From Coprinellus micaceus (taxonomy: Eukaryota > Basidiomycota > Agaricomycetes > Agaricales > Psathyrellaceae): DNA of 64,000 bases. Every line of letters begins with the position of its first letter. Position 1 is the stretch's first letter. Below, in pieces: positions 1 through 12,059 of this stretch. Location: contig OX596342.1 in the NCBI GenBank assembly GCA_951394405.1, forward strand, positions 2,356,001 to 2,420,000, in the 5' to 3' direction. Made by a program: the position numbers and the translations under genes. The notes beneath the pieces were generated by a model that was given only the letters and a program-made list of their open reading frames with translations, was not told where the DNA came from and did no database searches.

Positions 1-1865
1 ATGCCCAAGGAGAAGGAGTGGCTCACGTTTGCAGAGTGGGGACGCAAATTCGGTGCGTACCTCCTAACCTATCCAGCCTTGTCGTTTTCGTTCCTAACTC
101 TTTGGCATTAACCAGGCGGTATTTGCGCCGTGAGCTTGCTTGGTCGACCCATGATCATCCTCAATACCATCGACGCCCTGGAGGAATTCGACAAGAAGAG
201 CGCAATCTACTCGGAGCGTCCGCGGTTGGAGATGGGAGGCGAGCTGGTTGGGTATTCCGATACGCTGGTCCTCATGCCCTATGGTCCTCGTTTCCGCAAT
301 TACAGGAAAGGCTTCGCCCGCTATATCGGGAATGGTGTCGTCCAGGACCGTCACCCTCTTCTCATCGAAAAGACTCGGACTTTCTTGAAGCACGTCCTGA
401 AGAACCCCGAAGACCTCATGCCCCATCTCAGGAAGTGAGTTGCTCGCTTCCCCTTCCCCCTGAACGCCAGCTTATCACCTTGCCTTGTAGGTTGACTGGT
501 GGAATTATTCTGAAGATCGCGTATGGGTATGAGGTCCAGTGGGAGGGGTCAGACCCCTATATTGACTTGATTGAGGGCGCCAACGAGAACTTCAACAAGG
601 CCACGGTTCCTGGTGCTTTCATGGTTGATCTCCTTCCGTCTCTCAAGAATCTTCCTTCTTGGGTCCCCGGGACCGGCTTCCTCGAATTGGCGAAGAAGTG
701 GAAGAAGGATACCGATTCCATGGTCGAAGTTCCATTCGCTTTCACGAAACAGCAAATGGTAAGCAACGGCCCGCGTTGAATAGCCCGTTGGAGGCGTCTA
801 ACCGATACTTTGCAGGCCGGTGGTGCCGCTCCCCCGTCCTTCGTTTCGACTAGCATCGAGCAGCAGGATGAATTGGCTGGATCCGAACGGGACGACATTA
901 AGTTCGTTGCTGCATCTCTGTATGGAGGTACGGAAAGTCTCACCTCTTCGTCTACACCCAAATCTCACACCTTCTTGTCAAGGTGGTGCGGATACCACCG
1001 TCTCGGCGCAATATGCATTCTTCTTGGCCATGGTCTTGTATCCTGGTGGGTCTCTCCCGAATCGTTGTCTCTCGATCTTGAAACGAATCGAACCGTAGAT
1101 GTCCAGCGGAAGATCAAGGACGAGATCGAAACCGTCGTTGGAAGCGATAGGCTCCCCAACCACGATGATAGGCCCAACATGCCGTACACGAATGCTGTAA
1201 TCTCCGAAATCCTTCGCTGGAACTCTGTTGCGCCTAGTGGTAAGCATTTAGGGCTCCGTTTCGTATGATTGAGCAACATGCCGACCCGTTTCTCCAACAA
1301 CCCTTTAGGTGTACCCCATGTTGCGATTGAAGACGGATTTGTCGGAGGCTACTTCATCCCCAAGGATAGTATGATCCTGGCGAATCTCTGGTGAGTTGAA
1401 ACACCCAAGCTGATGGTACGAACTCGGGCGCTTACTGAACATTCTTAGGGGTATCCTCCACGACCCCAACGTCTGGCCCGAGCCTTTCACCTTCGACCCC
1501 GAGCGCTTTATCCGCGGTCCCGGGAAGGAAGTCCAGCGTGACCCCCGCGGCGCCTGCTTCGGTTTCGGCCGTCGCGTCTGCCCTGGCATGTACCTCGCCG
1601 AAGCCTCCCTCTTCTCCACCGTCACTCTGTCCATGGCCGTCTTCGACGTCACCAACGCCCTCGATGAGAGCGGTGCCCCTATCGTCCCTGTTCACGAAAA
1701 CACTTCTGGAACTATCAGGTCAGTACCCGCGTCATTCATCCCCCCATCTTGCCGCATCGCACCCGTGCTCAATGACCCTCTTTTCGCAGTTACCCCAAAC
1801 CATTCAAGTGCTCGATTAAGCCTCGTTCCGCCAAGGCCGTTTCTCTTATCACGGAACAGGCATAA
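1..1865 (+). CDS. Cytochrome P450 monooxygenase, 5' part missing
   Basis: Haem-thiolate monooxygenase, expected to be ER-anchored and to use a P450 reductase. Nine exons can be traced: 1-52, 116-434, 491-758, 816-927, 983-1045, 1099-1239, 1309-1390, 1449-1718 and 1790-1865, all joining in frame to a TAA stop. The ATG at base 1 is probably an internal Met: family members have a membrane anchor and proline-rich hinge before this point, so one or more 5' exons lie outside the window. Visible landmarks are the I-helix GADTT, the ExxR motif (EILR) of the K helix, FDPERF, and the haem-binding FGFGRRVCPG with the axial Cys. The style is that of the Agaricomycete P450s often labelled O-methylsterigmatocystin oxidoreductase-like; that label says nothing reliable about substrate. 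It converges on the next gene. The family is certain, the substrate unknown. Confidence 0.93.
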
Positions 1866-2226
1866 ATGCCCCGCTCTGCCAAACATTTTGTTAAGGTACC
1901 GCCTGCAATATTTCTGTCATTTTCGTTCTTTTTTTTCGAGCCCAGAGGTCCACGGATTCACGCATCCTATCCACTCCTTAATCTATCCTATGCCACCCCA
2001 GATTCGTAGTCAGTTTCTTCTCGTGTATTCATAGCAATCCGACGCACCACCAGATGCAATTCCATTCCTTCCCCCGTCCAGGACGTTTGTGGGCGCACAA
2101 AACGGTGTCGCCGGAGCGGCGTTCCCAAAACACTACGTAGAAGAGTGAAGCAGATGTGATTCTCGCTCAAATTGGTTAGTTCAGTTCAGTTACAGATCTA
2201 CGTCGACTCCGATCGAGGGGGTCCAG
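1866..2226. other. Intergenic, convergent 3' ends
   Basis: Space between the P450 stop and the stop of DUF4470 copy A. The genes converge, so it should hold both terminators and 3' UTRs. T-rich runs near 1925-1945 are the only notable composition. No coding signal was found. Confidence 0.5.
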
Positions 2227-4390
2227 CTACTTTCGAGAGAACTCGACGAAACGCTCTCCCCATGTAGCTGAGGTAGCGCGTGCCTAGACCCAAGTGAATA
2301 ACTGCCACTTTTGTTCAGGGAAGGCCTGACTTACGTAGAGGTACTGAGTTTGGTCGTCTGCGAATCTGGGCAGAGCGCTCGACGGTGCACCCAAGGGAGC
2401 ACAGTAACGCTGGGTACAACGAACGGCAGTCAGCAACCTCCGTTCGACGATAGTCCACTTGGAAGCCCTTACATGAGGTGTGATAGTATGCTTCGCCCTC
2501 AACTTCAGCCCCGTCCTCGAAAGAACACGGTCGAGGCCCTGTTTCTTCAGGTAAGCAGCAAAGGCCTTCGAATTGTCGTATAGGATCAGGGTCCCATCCT
2601 CCATAGAGAATTGGTCGTTTTTGTCCTCTATGAACTCGGGGTGTAAGACGGGGAGCCACAGAACAAAATTTGTCACTTACTGAACGTCAAGGCCGGGCCG
2701 TCTGTTAGCTATTACGCAGAATGTCAACACCATACATAGCGATAAGGAAGGCTCCACTCACATTACACTGCTCTCGAAGCCGCCTCAAGATCGCCTCCAG
2801 TTCACGTCCTTCGGGGTGGCTCCCCGGCTGAAGCGTGAACCAATTCATGAAATACCCAACAATCGCCGCGCAGCGTTTTCGCGCCAGCAAGGGTTGCCAA
2901 CTCTCCAGGACTCGTGTCAGGCCTACATAGCACTCATCGAAGATATTGGACACCATAATCCTGTCGAAGCGGGTGGTGGGTGGAAGGCCGTAGCCGGACA
3001 AGCGGCCGTCACGGAGGGTGCAAGCAAGTATCGTCGCTTCGACTGGAGTAACCTTGAACGAAATACGGAACTTGCGCATCCGTTGGTGTAAGGCGAGCAG
3101 CTGGTCAGTGACGTGAAAATAAAGGCAGCCATATATGTCCTCCGAATGAGCTCCATGCGCCTTTCCACTTGCCACCACCTCCTGGATACTAAGGAGACGT
3201 TAGAGAGAACTTTATGGCAAGGCAAGGCGACTCACTCCCAACCATATAACGGATCCGCAAGATCGGTTTGAAGCCAGCACCCGCACGTCATAAAGAGTGA
3301 AGCATTCGGTTCGGTGAAAGCGGCCTGGTTGGCGCCAAAGGGAAGCACGATGCCAGACCGGCGGTACTCCTGGAACGCAACACGATGAGACGGTTGCAGG
3401 TTGTAGTACATCCTTGCAAAATAGTCCCTGCGAGATGGCAGGTTCCTCATCCTCTCATATTCTGCCTTGACAGCCTCAGGCTTCATAACTCCCCTTCCGC
3501 AGTACCGCAGATAGTCAGCTGTGGGAGGTTCCGGGATGATGGGCATAGAGATGTCGGAGCACTGGCCAAGCGCGAATGGCGGCTGTGGGGCGAGGTAGTC
3601 GGCGCAATGGTCCAGGAATTTATTCGTGGCTGCTTCTATCTGGCGCTTGTAGTCCACTGGGATGAGGAGAGAGTACCAGTAGTGAAGAGCGATATCCGCC
3701 GCTAGGCGTCTATCTTCGATCGTCCCCAAGATCGCGAGGGTGATAAAGTTGCGGCAAACGACGAACATCGTCGCGTCGTTGAGCAGGATTGTAAGTTTGC
3801 CGGAGTAGTCTTCTGGAAGGGAATTGATGGTTTTCACTACATGGCGCAGGTCGCCCGAGGCGGGGAAGGCGATGGCCAGGTCCGCGGAGGCGTCATTTTC
3901 GTTTGCGGGAAGATTCACAACGTCCATCGCCGGGGTATTCCCCCAACTGCGCAGAGAGTCAGTAAGGCCTCTCCAACACCGATAATGCAACTCACATCGT
4001 CGTTCCAACTCCTAGATCACCCCTCTGAGCACAGTCCGCTTCCTCCTTCGCACCCTCCCCACCCATGAACACGGGGACTCGCCGTTCCACAACCCAGGCG
4101 GGCTGCCAGTCCTTCGATCTCATCGGATTCTTGCACGCTGCCTTGTGGCTCTTCCAGTGGGCTTTCTGGCAAGTCTAGAATCCCAGAGTCAGCAGTAAAA
4201 CATCAACAAGCCTCCTTGAACGCACCTCAGAGCAATATGAGACTAATCTGCATCCACTACACGCCTTTGACCCCTGCTCCTTGTATCCATTAGCGCATGG
4301 AATGCTCTCCAGGACAAGGGTTGTGGTATTCGACAACTTAAGGGCGCTCTGAGGAGGTGATGGTTGAAATGTGAGGTTGTAGGTGATGTA
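2227..4390 (-). CDS. MYND/DUF4470 family protein, copy A, N-terminus unclear
   Basis: Leftmost member of the array; function unknown. On the minus strand the order is a MYND remnant (about 4300-4130, with ACSGC, SYCSE, then TCQKAHW after an intron), a DUF4470 exon (3955-3232, from WGNTP to DPLYGWE), the conserved SEDIYGCLYF middle domain (about 3190-2750) and C-terminal exons ending in ERFVEFSRK at 2227. The DUF4470 exon reads straight through the point where B and E-J have an intron before SGDLR, so copy A appears to have lost it; copy C also reads through there, with extra residues. No in-frame ATG lies between a TGA at 4391-4393 and the MYND segment, and the usual second zinc-ligand Cys is absent. 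The 5' end is therefore either truncated or carries an exon I could not place. It may be a decaying gene, although the rest of the frame is open. Confidence 0.7.
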
Positions 4391-4393
4391 TCA

Positions 4394-4976
4394 GGTACGG
4401 CGAGGTCCTCCCAACTCTTAGAGCACCCGAGCGATATTCATTCTGCTGGTCATGGTACCACAATTTCGGCCTTCGAGATTCGGCCTTCGAGAAACACCTC
4501 CGAGACTTCTACGCGGTCATGAACCCCGGATCGGTCATAGCAGGAAGAGTGGTCGAGGAGGACGTTCGAGAAATGTGTTGGTCGTCGTTAGCACCATACG
4601 AAAAGGTTAGAAGGGGGTTCTGTATATCGGGTGGTTTGAAGTCATGGTAGTCTGAAGGTCTGGAGCATGGTGAAAGACTTGTCCAAGATTCGCATTGAAC
4701 GTTGCAAGAAGACGTCGGCATCCCGGCAAACGCCATTCAACTCAGCTCCGCGTCGGATCTTAAAAATCTGCGGTGGGCGCTTAAGAACCAAAGCTCGAAA
4801 ACCTGCGCTCGGTCCGTTACTTGGAACGCAATCATTCCCTTGAGGTTTGAACTCGATTGGCACCCTTCACTTTCCTTGTTCTGCCAACGGTGCGCCTTTA
4901 CACAGTGGCCCCAGTCCGCCCGTATACCCACTTTCAGAAACTGTAGCTACCTTTGAAGTGTTGATATATACTGAGC
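4394..4976. other. Intergenic between copies A and B
   Basis: Upstream side of copy A and downstream side of copy B. It contains one copy of the repeat described at 4711-4790, including a GGGCGCTTAA element. No gene was recognised here. Confidence 0.5.
4711..4790. repeat. Intergenic repeat, unit 1
   Basis: About 80 bases resembling 8039-8110 at roughly four bases in five. Both units share GTCGGCAT, CCGGCAAA, AACTCAGCT, CGCGTCGGA and, at the right end, GGGCGCTTAA. Each lies upstream of a minus-strand member of the array (A and B), so it is probably a duplicated promoter segment. Confidence 0.6.
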
Positions 4977-7517
4977 TCAGGACTGTTGAGACGAGATAGC
5001 TAAGAGTACCATCAAACCTTTGACATAATCGACCACATCGGCGCCCGGGGCCCCATCCGCCTCTTCCTCCATGTCCCTTCCAAGCTCCACAAAACGTTCC
5101 GCCCAGGTATACCGAGTGAGCTTGGTCTTCATGTTACCTCTTCGTTAGCATTGACCCGGGGATATATATCACGATCTGACGTACGTAGTAATACCACTCA
5201 TCGTCTTCCGCGAGTTCTGGCAATGCAGACGACGGTGCGTTCAAGGGAACGCCAATGCGCTACGTCGAATCAGTCAGGCACTAGGAAAGGAGATTTCATG
5301 GTACCCTTACGTGAGGCACGATGCGGTGGGGATCGCGCAGAACCAATTCCTCCATACCCAGAACATACTTCACCCCGTTCTTCTCCAATAGTTCGGCGAA
5401 TGCTACAGAGTTGTCGTATACGACGTCGGCTTCGGTCATCAAGCCATACGAGGCGGCTCTTGATACGCCTAGTAGTGCAGTCAGCCTGAGATCTAAGAAC
5501 TACACGCAGAGACACCCACCCAGACGGTCCCATGCGTCACGGAAGAGATGCTACCAGCCTAGTGTCAGTAAACGGCCGAGCGGTTTCACTTGTTCAATCG
5601 ATCAAACCTGCGTTCTCTCCATGATCTTCTTAATTGCGACTCCGCAAATATCGTTTCCAGCGTTCACGCACCTGCCCGTAACTCTATACTTACCCCAATT
5701 CTCGAAACGTATCAACATCGCCGCATGTCTTTCATCTCGAAGGAGCCGCGCCCACCTACTGAGAGCCAACCTGTTGGTGTCACCCCCATCCAAGATATTC
5801 GCTAAGTCGATCCTGTCGAACAGCATCGTGGAAGACAACCCCATCCTACCGAACAAGTTGTCTTTGATGCACTGTGCGAGTGTCTCGGGGTCGAGGGAGA
5901 AAACCTTGAAGGAGATGTTGAAGGTCCGGATGCGCTGTGCGAGAGTCCGGAGTTGGGAAGTAAGATAGAAGTAGAGGCACCCAAATATGTCTTCAGGCTG
6001 GGCACCGTGCTCCTTCCCACTTTGAATGACCTCGGGTATACTGGACGCGTACAAGGATGAGCAAGTCAGAAGGGGAGCAAAAGGGAGAGCGAAGGACCTA
6101 CTTCCACCCTTGAAGGGGAGTGATACTATCCGTCTGCAACCACTTCCCCTCTTGTGAGAAGAGCGATGCATTCGGAGAGTTACAGTGGGCATATACGGCG
6201 CCGAGTGGCAGGAGAAGACCGAACCTGCGATACATGTGCATGGCGACGCGGTGGCTTGGCCTAAGGAACGTATATACCCTATCCCAAGAGTCTTTGCGAC
6301 TTAGGTCCATCCGAACTCGATCATATTCCGTTTGGAACTCGGCAGGGAACATCGCGCGGTGGTGCCGCATGAGGTACGACGAGAGGACCTCATCTGAGCA
6401 TCCCAGTAAAATCGACGATCCAGGCCTTTGCCGAGAGCTGGGCGATGTGTCAAGAACGGGGCCACTTTCCCCACCGTCGAGGGGATAAGGAACCGCACCA
6501 TCGGTTTTCCGAAAGTGGTCCCTGAACGCATTCCCAAGCCCGCCGATCTTGACGTTGTACTCCACTGGAATGCAAAGGGAGAACCAGAAGTGCAAGGCAA
6601 CTTCAGCTGCGAGGTCGACGTCTGGAAGGCGGCCGAGGGCAAGGAGAATGAGAAGGTTGCGAATGGCTACGTTGTGGTCGGGGTCGTTGAGGACGATGTC
6701 GAGCTTTCCGGAGAATGTCGAGGGAAGGGAGTTGATCGTTTTCATCACATTTCTGAGGTCGCTGGATGCTAGCCGGCGACTGTGAATAGCCTGCCTCAAT
6801 GAAGACACTGCGACTTACCCAAGTAGGCCAAGTTGAAGTCCTTCTTCGTATCGTTTTCATTGTCCTCGAGGTTGACCAGATCGACTGGAGGAAGTGTGTT
6901 CCACCTGAATGCGATGGACGTAAAAGTCAGCAAATCTGGTCTTGACGGAGCGATCGGGCGTACAGAGTTGACCCTCCGTTGTGTCCGGGTTCGGGATCGC
7001 ATGGGTTATAGGTATCAGAGAGCGTAAAGTCTGGTTTACGACCAGTATCATTCCACTCAGGGACCCAGTCAGGCGAGCGTAAATAGGCCTTGCAAACTGG
7101 TCGGGTTTAGCTCACATGGCGGCGTTCAGGAAGAGATATTAATCGTCTCACGTTTCTTATGGTCTTTCCAATGGGCGTTTTGACAATTCTGAAAGGCGAT
7201 GTTATGGGGGCGCCTCGCCGAGTAGTAACAGCGATTGAACATGCCTTGGAGCAGTAGGACACGAGCTTGCAAGCACCACATGCCAGTATTCCCGGCTTTT
7301 CGCATCCCACGGACGTCTCGCTAGCTTGGAACTGAGCACCGGCGCAAGGAAGCTGTTTCAATGGCGAAAACCGGGAGTTCAGCTGCTGGGAATAATTGAA
7401 CATGGTGGTCGTGGCCACGTCCGGGTCGCTGAGGTCGGTGTTCCTCAGCTGGTCGAGGATATCGACCATGTATCTCAGCTCGGAGGGTGTAGCCTTGGCA
7501 TAGAGGGGGTCGTCCAT
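4977..7517 (-). CDS. MYND/DUF4470 family protein, copy B
   Basis: Complete member of the array, function unknown. It starts at the ATG at 7517 and ends with TGA at 4977-4979. The N-terminal exon carries the MYND Cys pairs (LPCAG, GCEKPG, ACGAC, SYCSK), continued after an intron by NCQNAHW, giving a full C6HC set. The DUF4470 exons follow (WNTLPPVDLVNL, then SSDLRNVMKTINSL), then the middle domain (QPEDIFGCLYFYL, about 6040-5600) and the C-terminal part (YDNSVAF, RIVPH, about 5430-5300). The last exon (TWAERFVELGRD) runs on into an acidic tail longer than in its paralogues. The first intron starts with GC at 7244; the alternative GT downstream would create an immediate stop. MYND fingers usually mediate protein contacts. 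No signal peptide or membrane segment is visible, so it is probably cytosolic. Confidence 0.8.
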
Positions 7518-8406
7518 GGTGGGAGAGAAGAAACGGCGACTTCAGATCTTTTCAGTCCTGAGATAGATATAGATATCGCTGGTAAATGTGATGTTCGGAT
7601 ATGCATGCTCTCGTGCCAAGTCACGAGCCGACGTACGCTAAGTTCGAACCCGGTCTGTCAAATAGAGTGAAAGAAGAGGCGCCTTCATGCAGCGTGCCAG
7701 ACTTCGTTGAAAGTTTATATCTTCTACTTCCTGGAAGATAGGGCGGCACAAGCAGGGTAACCGCATACCGTCTAAGAACAATAACTGTGTCGATGGCCCC
7801 AAATACCGGGCTTCCGTCCACCGCTCACGTCCTTGGACCTCGACTAGGTCATGGGGAAGGCAAGGAGCCTTCACGCCTTCGGCTATGCCTGGTGCCAAGG
7901 CAGTCTTCTTGGGCCCATCCCCACGTTGCTGCATATCAGGGGTGAAAGATAACGGTATCGGTATCTTCCAGTGGAATTGTATGGGAAATGGGGTGTAAGT
8001 ACGTGCGGTAGATGGAGTGGTGGATGGCAAGGTTCGAAGTGTCGGCATTCCGGCAAATCCTATTGAACTCAGCTGCGCGTCGGACCTTAAACGTACCCTG
8101 GGCGCTTAAATGACCCCTGAGTGGAAATTCCCTCTGGATCTGCCGCGTCCGTGATCAAGACATTACGTCCCGTATGTACACATAGGTGTGGGGGCAGATC
8201 AGGCTCAAATGCGATCCATGCATCTCGTATTCCTCGTACACTGGCCGTCGACCTCCTGGCTCAGCGCAAGTTGCGACTCGTCCTTCTAGCTTCGAACAGA
8301 GATCTTGTCGTATATCAAGTGTAATACGCTTTGGTTCAACACAGTCCAATTTGTCAACCATTGGTATAAGATATATGCCCGCATGGTGTGAGTTTGACGC
8401 ATAATC
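7518..8406. other. Intergenic between copies B and C
   Basis: Promoter side of copy B and 3' flank of copy C. It contains the second unit of the 4711-4790 repeat. A minus-strand open frame of about 136 codons (8048-7638) shows no recognisable domain and overlaps the repeat; I do not call it a gene. Confidence 0.45.
8039..8110. repeat. Intergenic repeat, unit 2
   Basis: Counterpart of 4711-4790, ending in GGGCGCTTAAA at 8100-8110. It lies about 520-600 bases upstream of the ATG of copy B. Confidence 0.6.
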
Positions 8407-10747
8407 TTACTCCCGACCGAATTCCAAGAAACGTTCGGACCAAGAGAAAGGGTTCATCATAGTCTGAAGGATGGTAGTCAGCCGCGGTACATCGACCTTG
8501 GTCGGAATGTCACTCTAGGAGAGACTCACGGCATGGTACCATGCTTCCTCACTCTCAAACACTGGCAGCGCCGAGCCGGAGGCTTGAAGAGGAACGCCAA
8601 TCCGCTGGGAATAGTATAATTTAGGGGCACGTATAGGCAGTAGAGACGATCGGCATACGTGAGGAACGATCCGTCGAGCGCTTCTCAGCTTCAGGCCAGT
8701 GTGCGAGAGAGCCTCATTCAGGCCTTGGTCTCTGAGATAAGTGGCGAAGGCCTTGGAATTGTCGTATCCCATCTCAATGTTGTGACAAACGGAGAAGAAG
8801 AGCCCCTCCTTATTGCCTGAGAATAAGAGGTAAACGACCCCAAAGAGTAGACTTCTGGAGACACGGCAACGCTCACCCATTCCCGACAAAACCTCATCGA
8901 CTGGATTACCGCTCTGCGGGGGAGGTAGCGTAAGAATGGGTACGATCGGAAAGGGACTCTGAAACCTTTACCTTCATATTTGTAAGGACTGTCTTCATTG
9001 CATCCCTAACACTCTCGTCCCCAGCTCCTTTCGCCTTACCATCCGGTTGGATGTTGACCCACGTTTTGCAGTACCCTGTAATGGCAGCGTCCTTCTGCGA
9101 GGCGAGGAAAGGTGCCCAGGTCTGAACCGCGTGCTTAAGTCCAGCCTTATCGTGGTCTAGGGTCCTCCCTACGTCAATGCGATCGAATCGCATGGACGGC
9201 CTATGGTGAGTGAGCGCCGTGGCGAGTTTGCCAGCAGGCAAAGAAGTAACGTGGAAGGCGATAGTGAACTTGTCGCGAATCCGACGCCTGAACTCTCGCA
9301 ATTGGTCGGTGAGGTAGAAGTACAGACACCCATAGATGTCCTCTGGTTGTGCACCGTATTCTGCGCCTTTCGCAATTACCTCTTTGATACTGAAAGAAAT
9401 CAGGTGAGATGCGAGGTCTATGAGAGGAAAACAAGGCTTACTCCCATCCGCGGAGAGGATCTGCCCCGTGCGGCGGAGTCCATACATTGCCGGGTGAAAA
9501 CAGATAGAGGTTTGCCGTAGTGAAGTGGTATCGCATGGCCCCAACAGGAAGAGCAAGCCCCAGTTGGTGGTAGCTGCGGAAGGCGACTCGATGGGGTGGC
9601 GCGAGTTGGGCATATAGCCGATCTCGGTCATCGGGAGTGGAGCTACACGCACTCTTGCGCAGGGGGTAGCCTTGCGAAACGGGAAGAACACCAGGCCTGA
9701 TGACATATTCTTGGCAGCTCCGGAATCTTGGAAACCACTCATTAATGCCATGGCTACCGCCAGTGTTAGATGGGCCGAAACCCACGCTAGAGTTGACATT
9801 GCCAAAGGATAGCCTCGAGGCGGCTTTGAGTAATGGATAGAAGCAGGCGCCCTGCATCGCGGAATACGAGAAAGGCACGAACGCTGAGACCCAGTAGTGG
9901 AGGGAGGCATCCACAGCCAGGTTATCATCTGGGTAGTTTCCGAGCAGCAGAATAAGCGCCAGATTTCGAGTGGCAACGGAGCCATCCGGGTCGTTCACCA
10001 GCACCTCCACCTTTCCCTCGTGGCCCTCAGGAAGCGAGTTGATTGTCTTTACAACGTTGCGCAGGTCTCCGGAATCTGCAACTATATCATTATTATGGTA
10101 GCTCGGCAAGTGATACCAAGTCGCACCGATGAATGCGAGGGTCAGGTCCCTGCTCAGATCGTTCTCGTTTTCCTTGAGGTTAGCAACGTCCACCGGGGGT
10201 ACAGAACCCCACCTGCACTTTGGGTCACTACGACTATTACAAGAGGAGTGTGGTAACATACATCTTGAATTCGGTGGAGGAATTACTGCCGTCGGAGCTG
10301 AAGCTTGGCTTGTACCCTTGGATCTTCCAGACGGGCTTCCATCGGGAAGAAAGCAGATTGTCCTTACAGTCTTTAAAGTTTCAAGGTACTCAGGGATGGG
10401 TTGGGTGACAAGTCGTGCAAGTTACACTTACCACGCTTGTGAGTTTTCCAATGTGCACTCTGACATTTCTGGAAACACGTCAGCGACGATAGAAAGATCC
10501 GACAGGAACATACCTGAGAGCAGTAGAACACTAGCTTACAACCCGAGCAGACCTTGCAGCCAAGGTTTTCGCAGGATGGGTTGGAGGTGTTTGCGCATGG
10601 TGGTGACGGCGGCGGTGGGAACACAGGCTTTACGCTGAGCGACCAATTGAAGACCGCCTCTTCTGGGTTAGAGGTATTGGATCGTTCGTTGATCAGTCCA
10701 GATGTAACCTGGGATGTGCGCTCGAGCACTGTATCCAAGAAGTCCAT
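8407..10747 (-). CDS. MYND/DUF4470 family protein, copy C (mirror twin of F)
   Basis: Complete member, function unknown. The start is the ATG at 10747; the open frame five codons further upstream begins with TTG. It contains a MYND finger (CENLGC, VCSGC, FYCSQ), a DUF4470 exon (about 10200-9440, GSVPPVDVANL and SGDLRNVVKTINSLPEG), a middle domain (QPEDIYGCLYFYLTDQLREF, about 9390-8960) and a C-terminal part (CHNVEMGYDNSK, RIVPH, RIGVPL) ending in SWSERFLEFGRE and TAA at 8407. The DUF4470 exon runs through the usual intron site and carries extra residues there. The middle domain is nearly identical to copy F at 16546-18915, which lies in opposite orientation on the other side of VPS29. It belongs to the subgroup C/D/E/F/G with a VCHNV-type C-terminal motif. 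Confidence 0.82.
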
Positions 10748-11034
10748 GGTGGCGGGAACCAAGATTGCTCGAGCCCCAAGATGGCCACAGACCTAATTTT
10801 ATGTGGTCTGAACGCAATTGTAGCTCAGCCAAATTAACCTTCGTCTCACTGTCACGAGGGATACTGACTGGATTGATAAACTTTCGAACCCTGAAGCTTA
10901 GCTCGCCGCTTGTACGTCAACTCCTATCCACTACGAAAGGGCTGCCCAAGGTCCAACGAAGGTCTGGGACCGACTGAGGTCTCTCAAATGCTTGTGCAAT
11001 GTGCCATGCTTTCCCCGATCCAGGGCACGGTCAG
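10748..11034. promoter_or_regulatory. Conserved spacer, probable promoter of copy C
   Basis: Short interval between the stop of D and the ATG of C. It is alignable by eye, in reverse complement, with the interval between E and F (16245-16545). Conservation outside coding sequence suggests that the promoter was duplicated with the gene; the age of the duplication could also explain it. Confidence 0.5.
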
Positions 11035-12059
11035 CTACTCTCTCCCAAACTCCAAGAACCGCTCGGACCAGTTCCAATTCACCATGGTCTACGGATGAGA
11101 AGCTGCGATAAGCTCTTGACCCAGACAGGGAGATTGGAACCGAAAGACGTACCGCTCTATACCAGCCCTCCTCATCTTGGAACATCGGGGTATCAGACAT
11201 AGGCGCATCCAATGGAACCCCAAGACGCTAGAGGGGGCCAGATGTCATCGTCAGAAATACTTGAAAGGGTGAATTCAAAGCGGAGAGGTGCGTACATGGG
11301 GTACGATACGGCGCACCGGCCGAAGCTTTAGCTCATTGACATCTCCAGGGTTGTGTCCAGACCTTGGTTTTTGGGGTACTCGCTAAATGAAGTATAGTTG
11401 TCGTACTCCGCATCCACGTTGTGGCAGGTAGAGAAGAACAGGCGTTCGTTTCGTTCTGTCATCTAGGTTGAGAGAAGCGTCAAACGCCATCGCAGAGGAT
11501 ATCACTCGTAACAAAAGCGAGCGAGAGACCTTGAATGTAGACTTCTCGTTGGAGGCTAGGTTTAGGATATCTACCGGAGGCATGCTACGCCACCTGGAGG
11601 ACGGTCAGCACAAAGGCACCCACAGAACCATTAGCGCAACGCACAACGCCGGTCCGTGCAAGTGCTCGCCCGCTTGAAATGGCTGCTCCTCGACCTTCCA
11701 AGCCGGCTTCTATGCCTCCGATCGAAGTGGACTCTTGGAGTCTGCGTGCCTCTACCCTTTAGGCACCTTCCAGTGGGCGTTTTGGTATCCCTAGGCGAGA
11801 GAATCAGCATATGCCCCTTGGATAGAGCGGGAACACGTACCGCTGCACAGAAAGCCACACACTTGTATGAACTGCGGACCTTGAGACTACGCTGAGAGCA
11901 TGGAACACTGGTGTTTGCGCACGGGAGATACTCAAGAGGGTCCTGTGCTAGTTTCTCTTTCAACGAGTCCTTCTCCATCTCCGACATCCAAGAACGCATG
12001 GGCTCAGGTATGGCGGGCACGTCCCTCGCCATCATCTGGGTCAGGGTGAGGAGATGCAT
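11035..12059 (-). pseudogene. MYND/DUF4470 family, copy D, decayed
   Basis: Mirror twin of copy E and clearly broken. It keeps an ATG (12059), an N-terminal exon like that of E (TLTQMMARD, DPLEYLPCAN) and the 3' exons (EGWYRA, then SWSERF ending GRE and TAG at 11035). The MYND finger has lost its ligands relative to E: VCSSC reads VRSSY, DCQSAHW reads DYQNAHW, and KAHK reads KVPK. From about 11540 the DUF4470 start (PPVDILNLASNEKS) runs directly into the intron and exon that precede the C-terminal domain. About 1.3 kb present in E (about 14505-15790) is therefore missing, including most of DUF4470 and the whole middle domain. It is unlikely to encode a functional family protein. Confidence 0.82.

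Noticed and set aside
7638..8048. Open frame of about 136 codons on the minus strand between copies B and C
   Set aside because: No domain, no splice context like its neighbours, and it overlaps the duplicated intergenic block.
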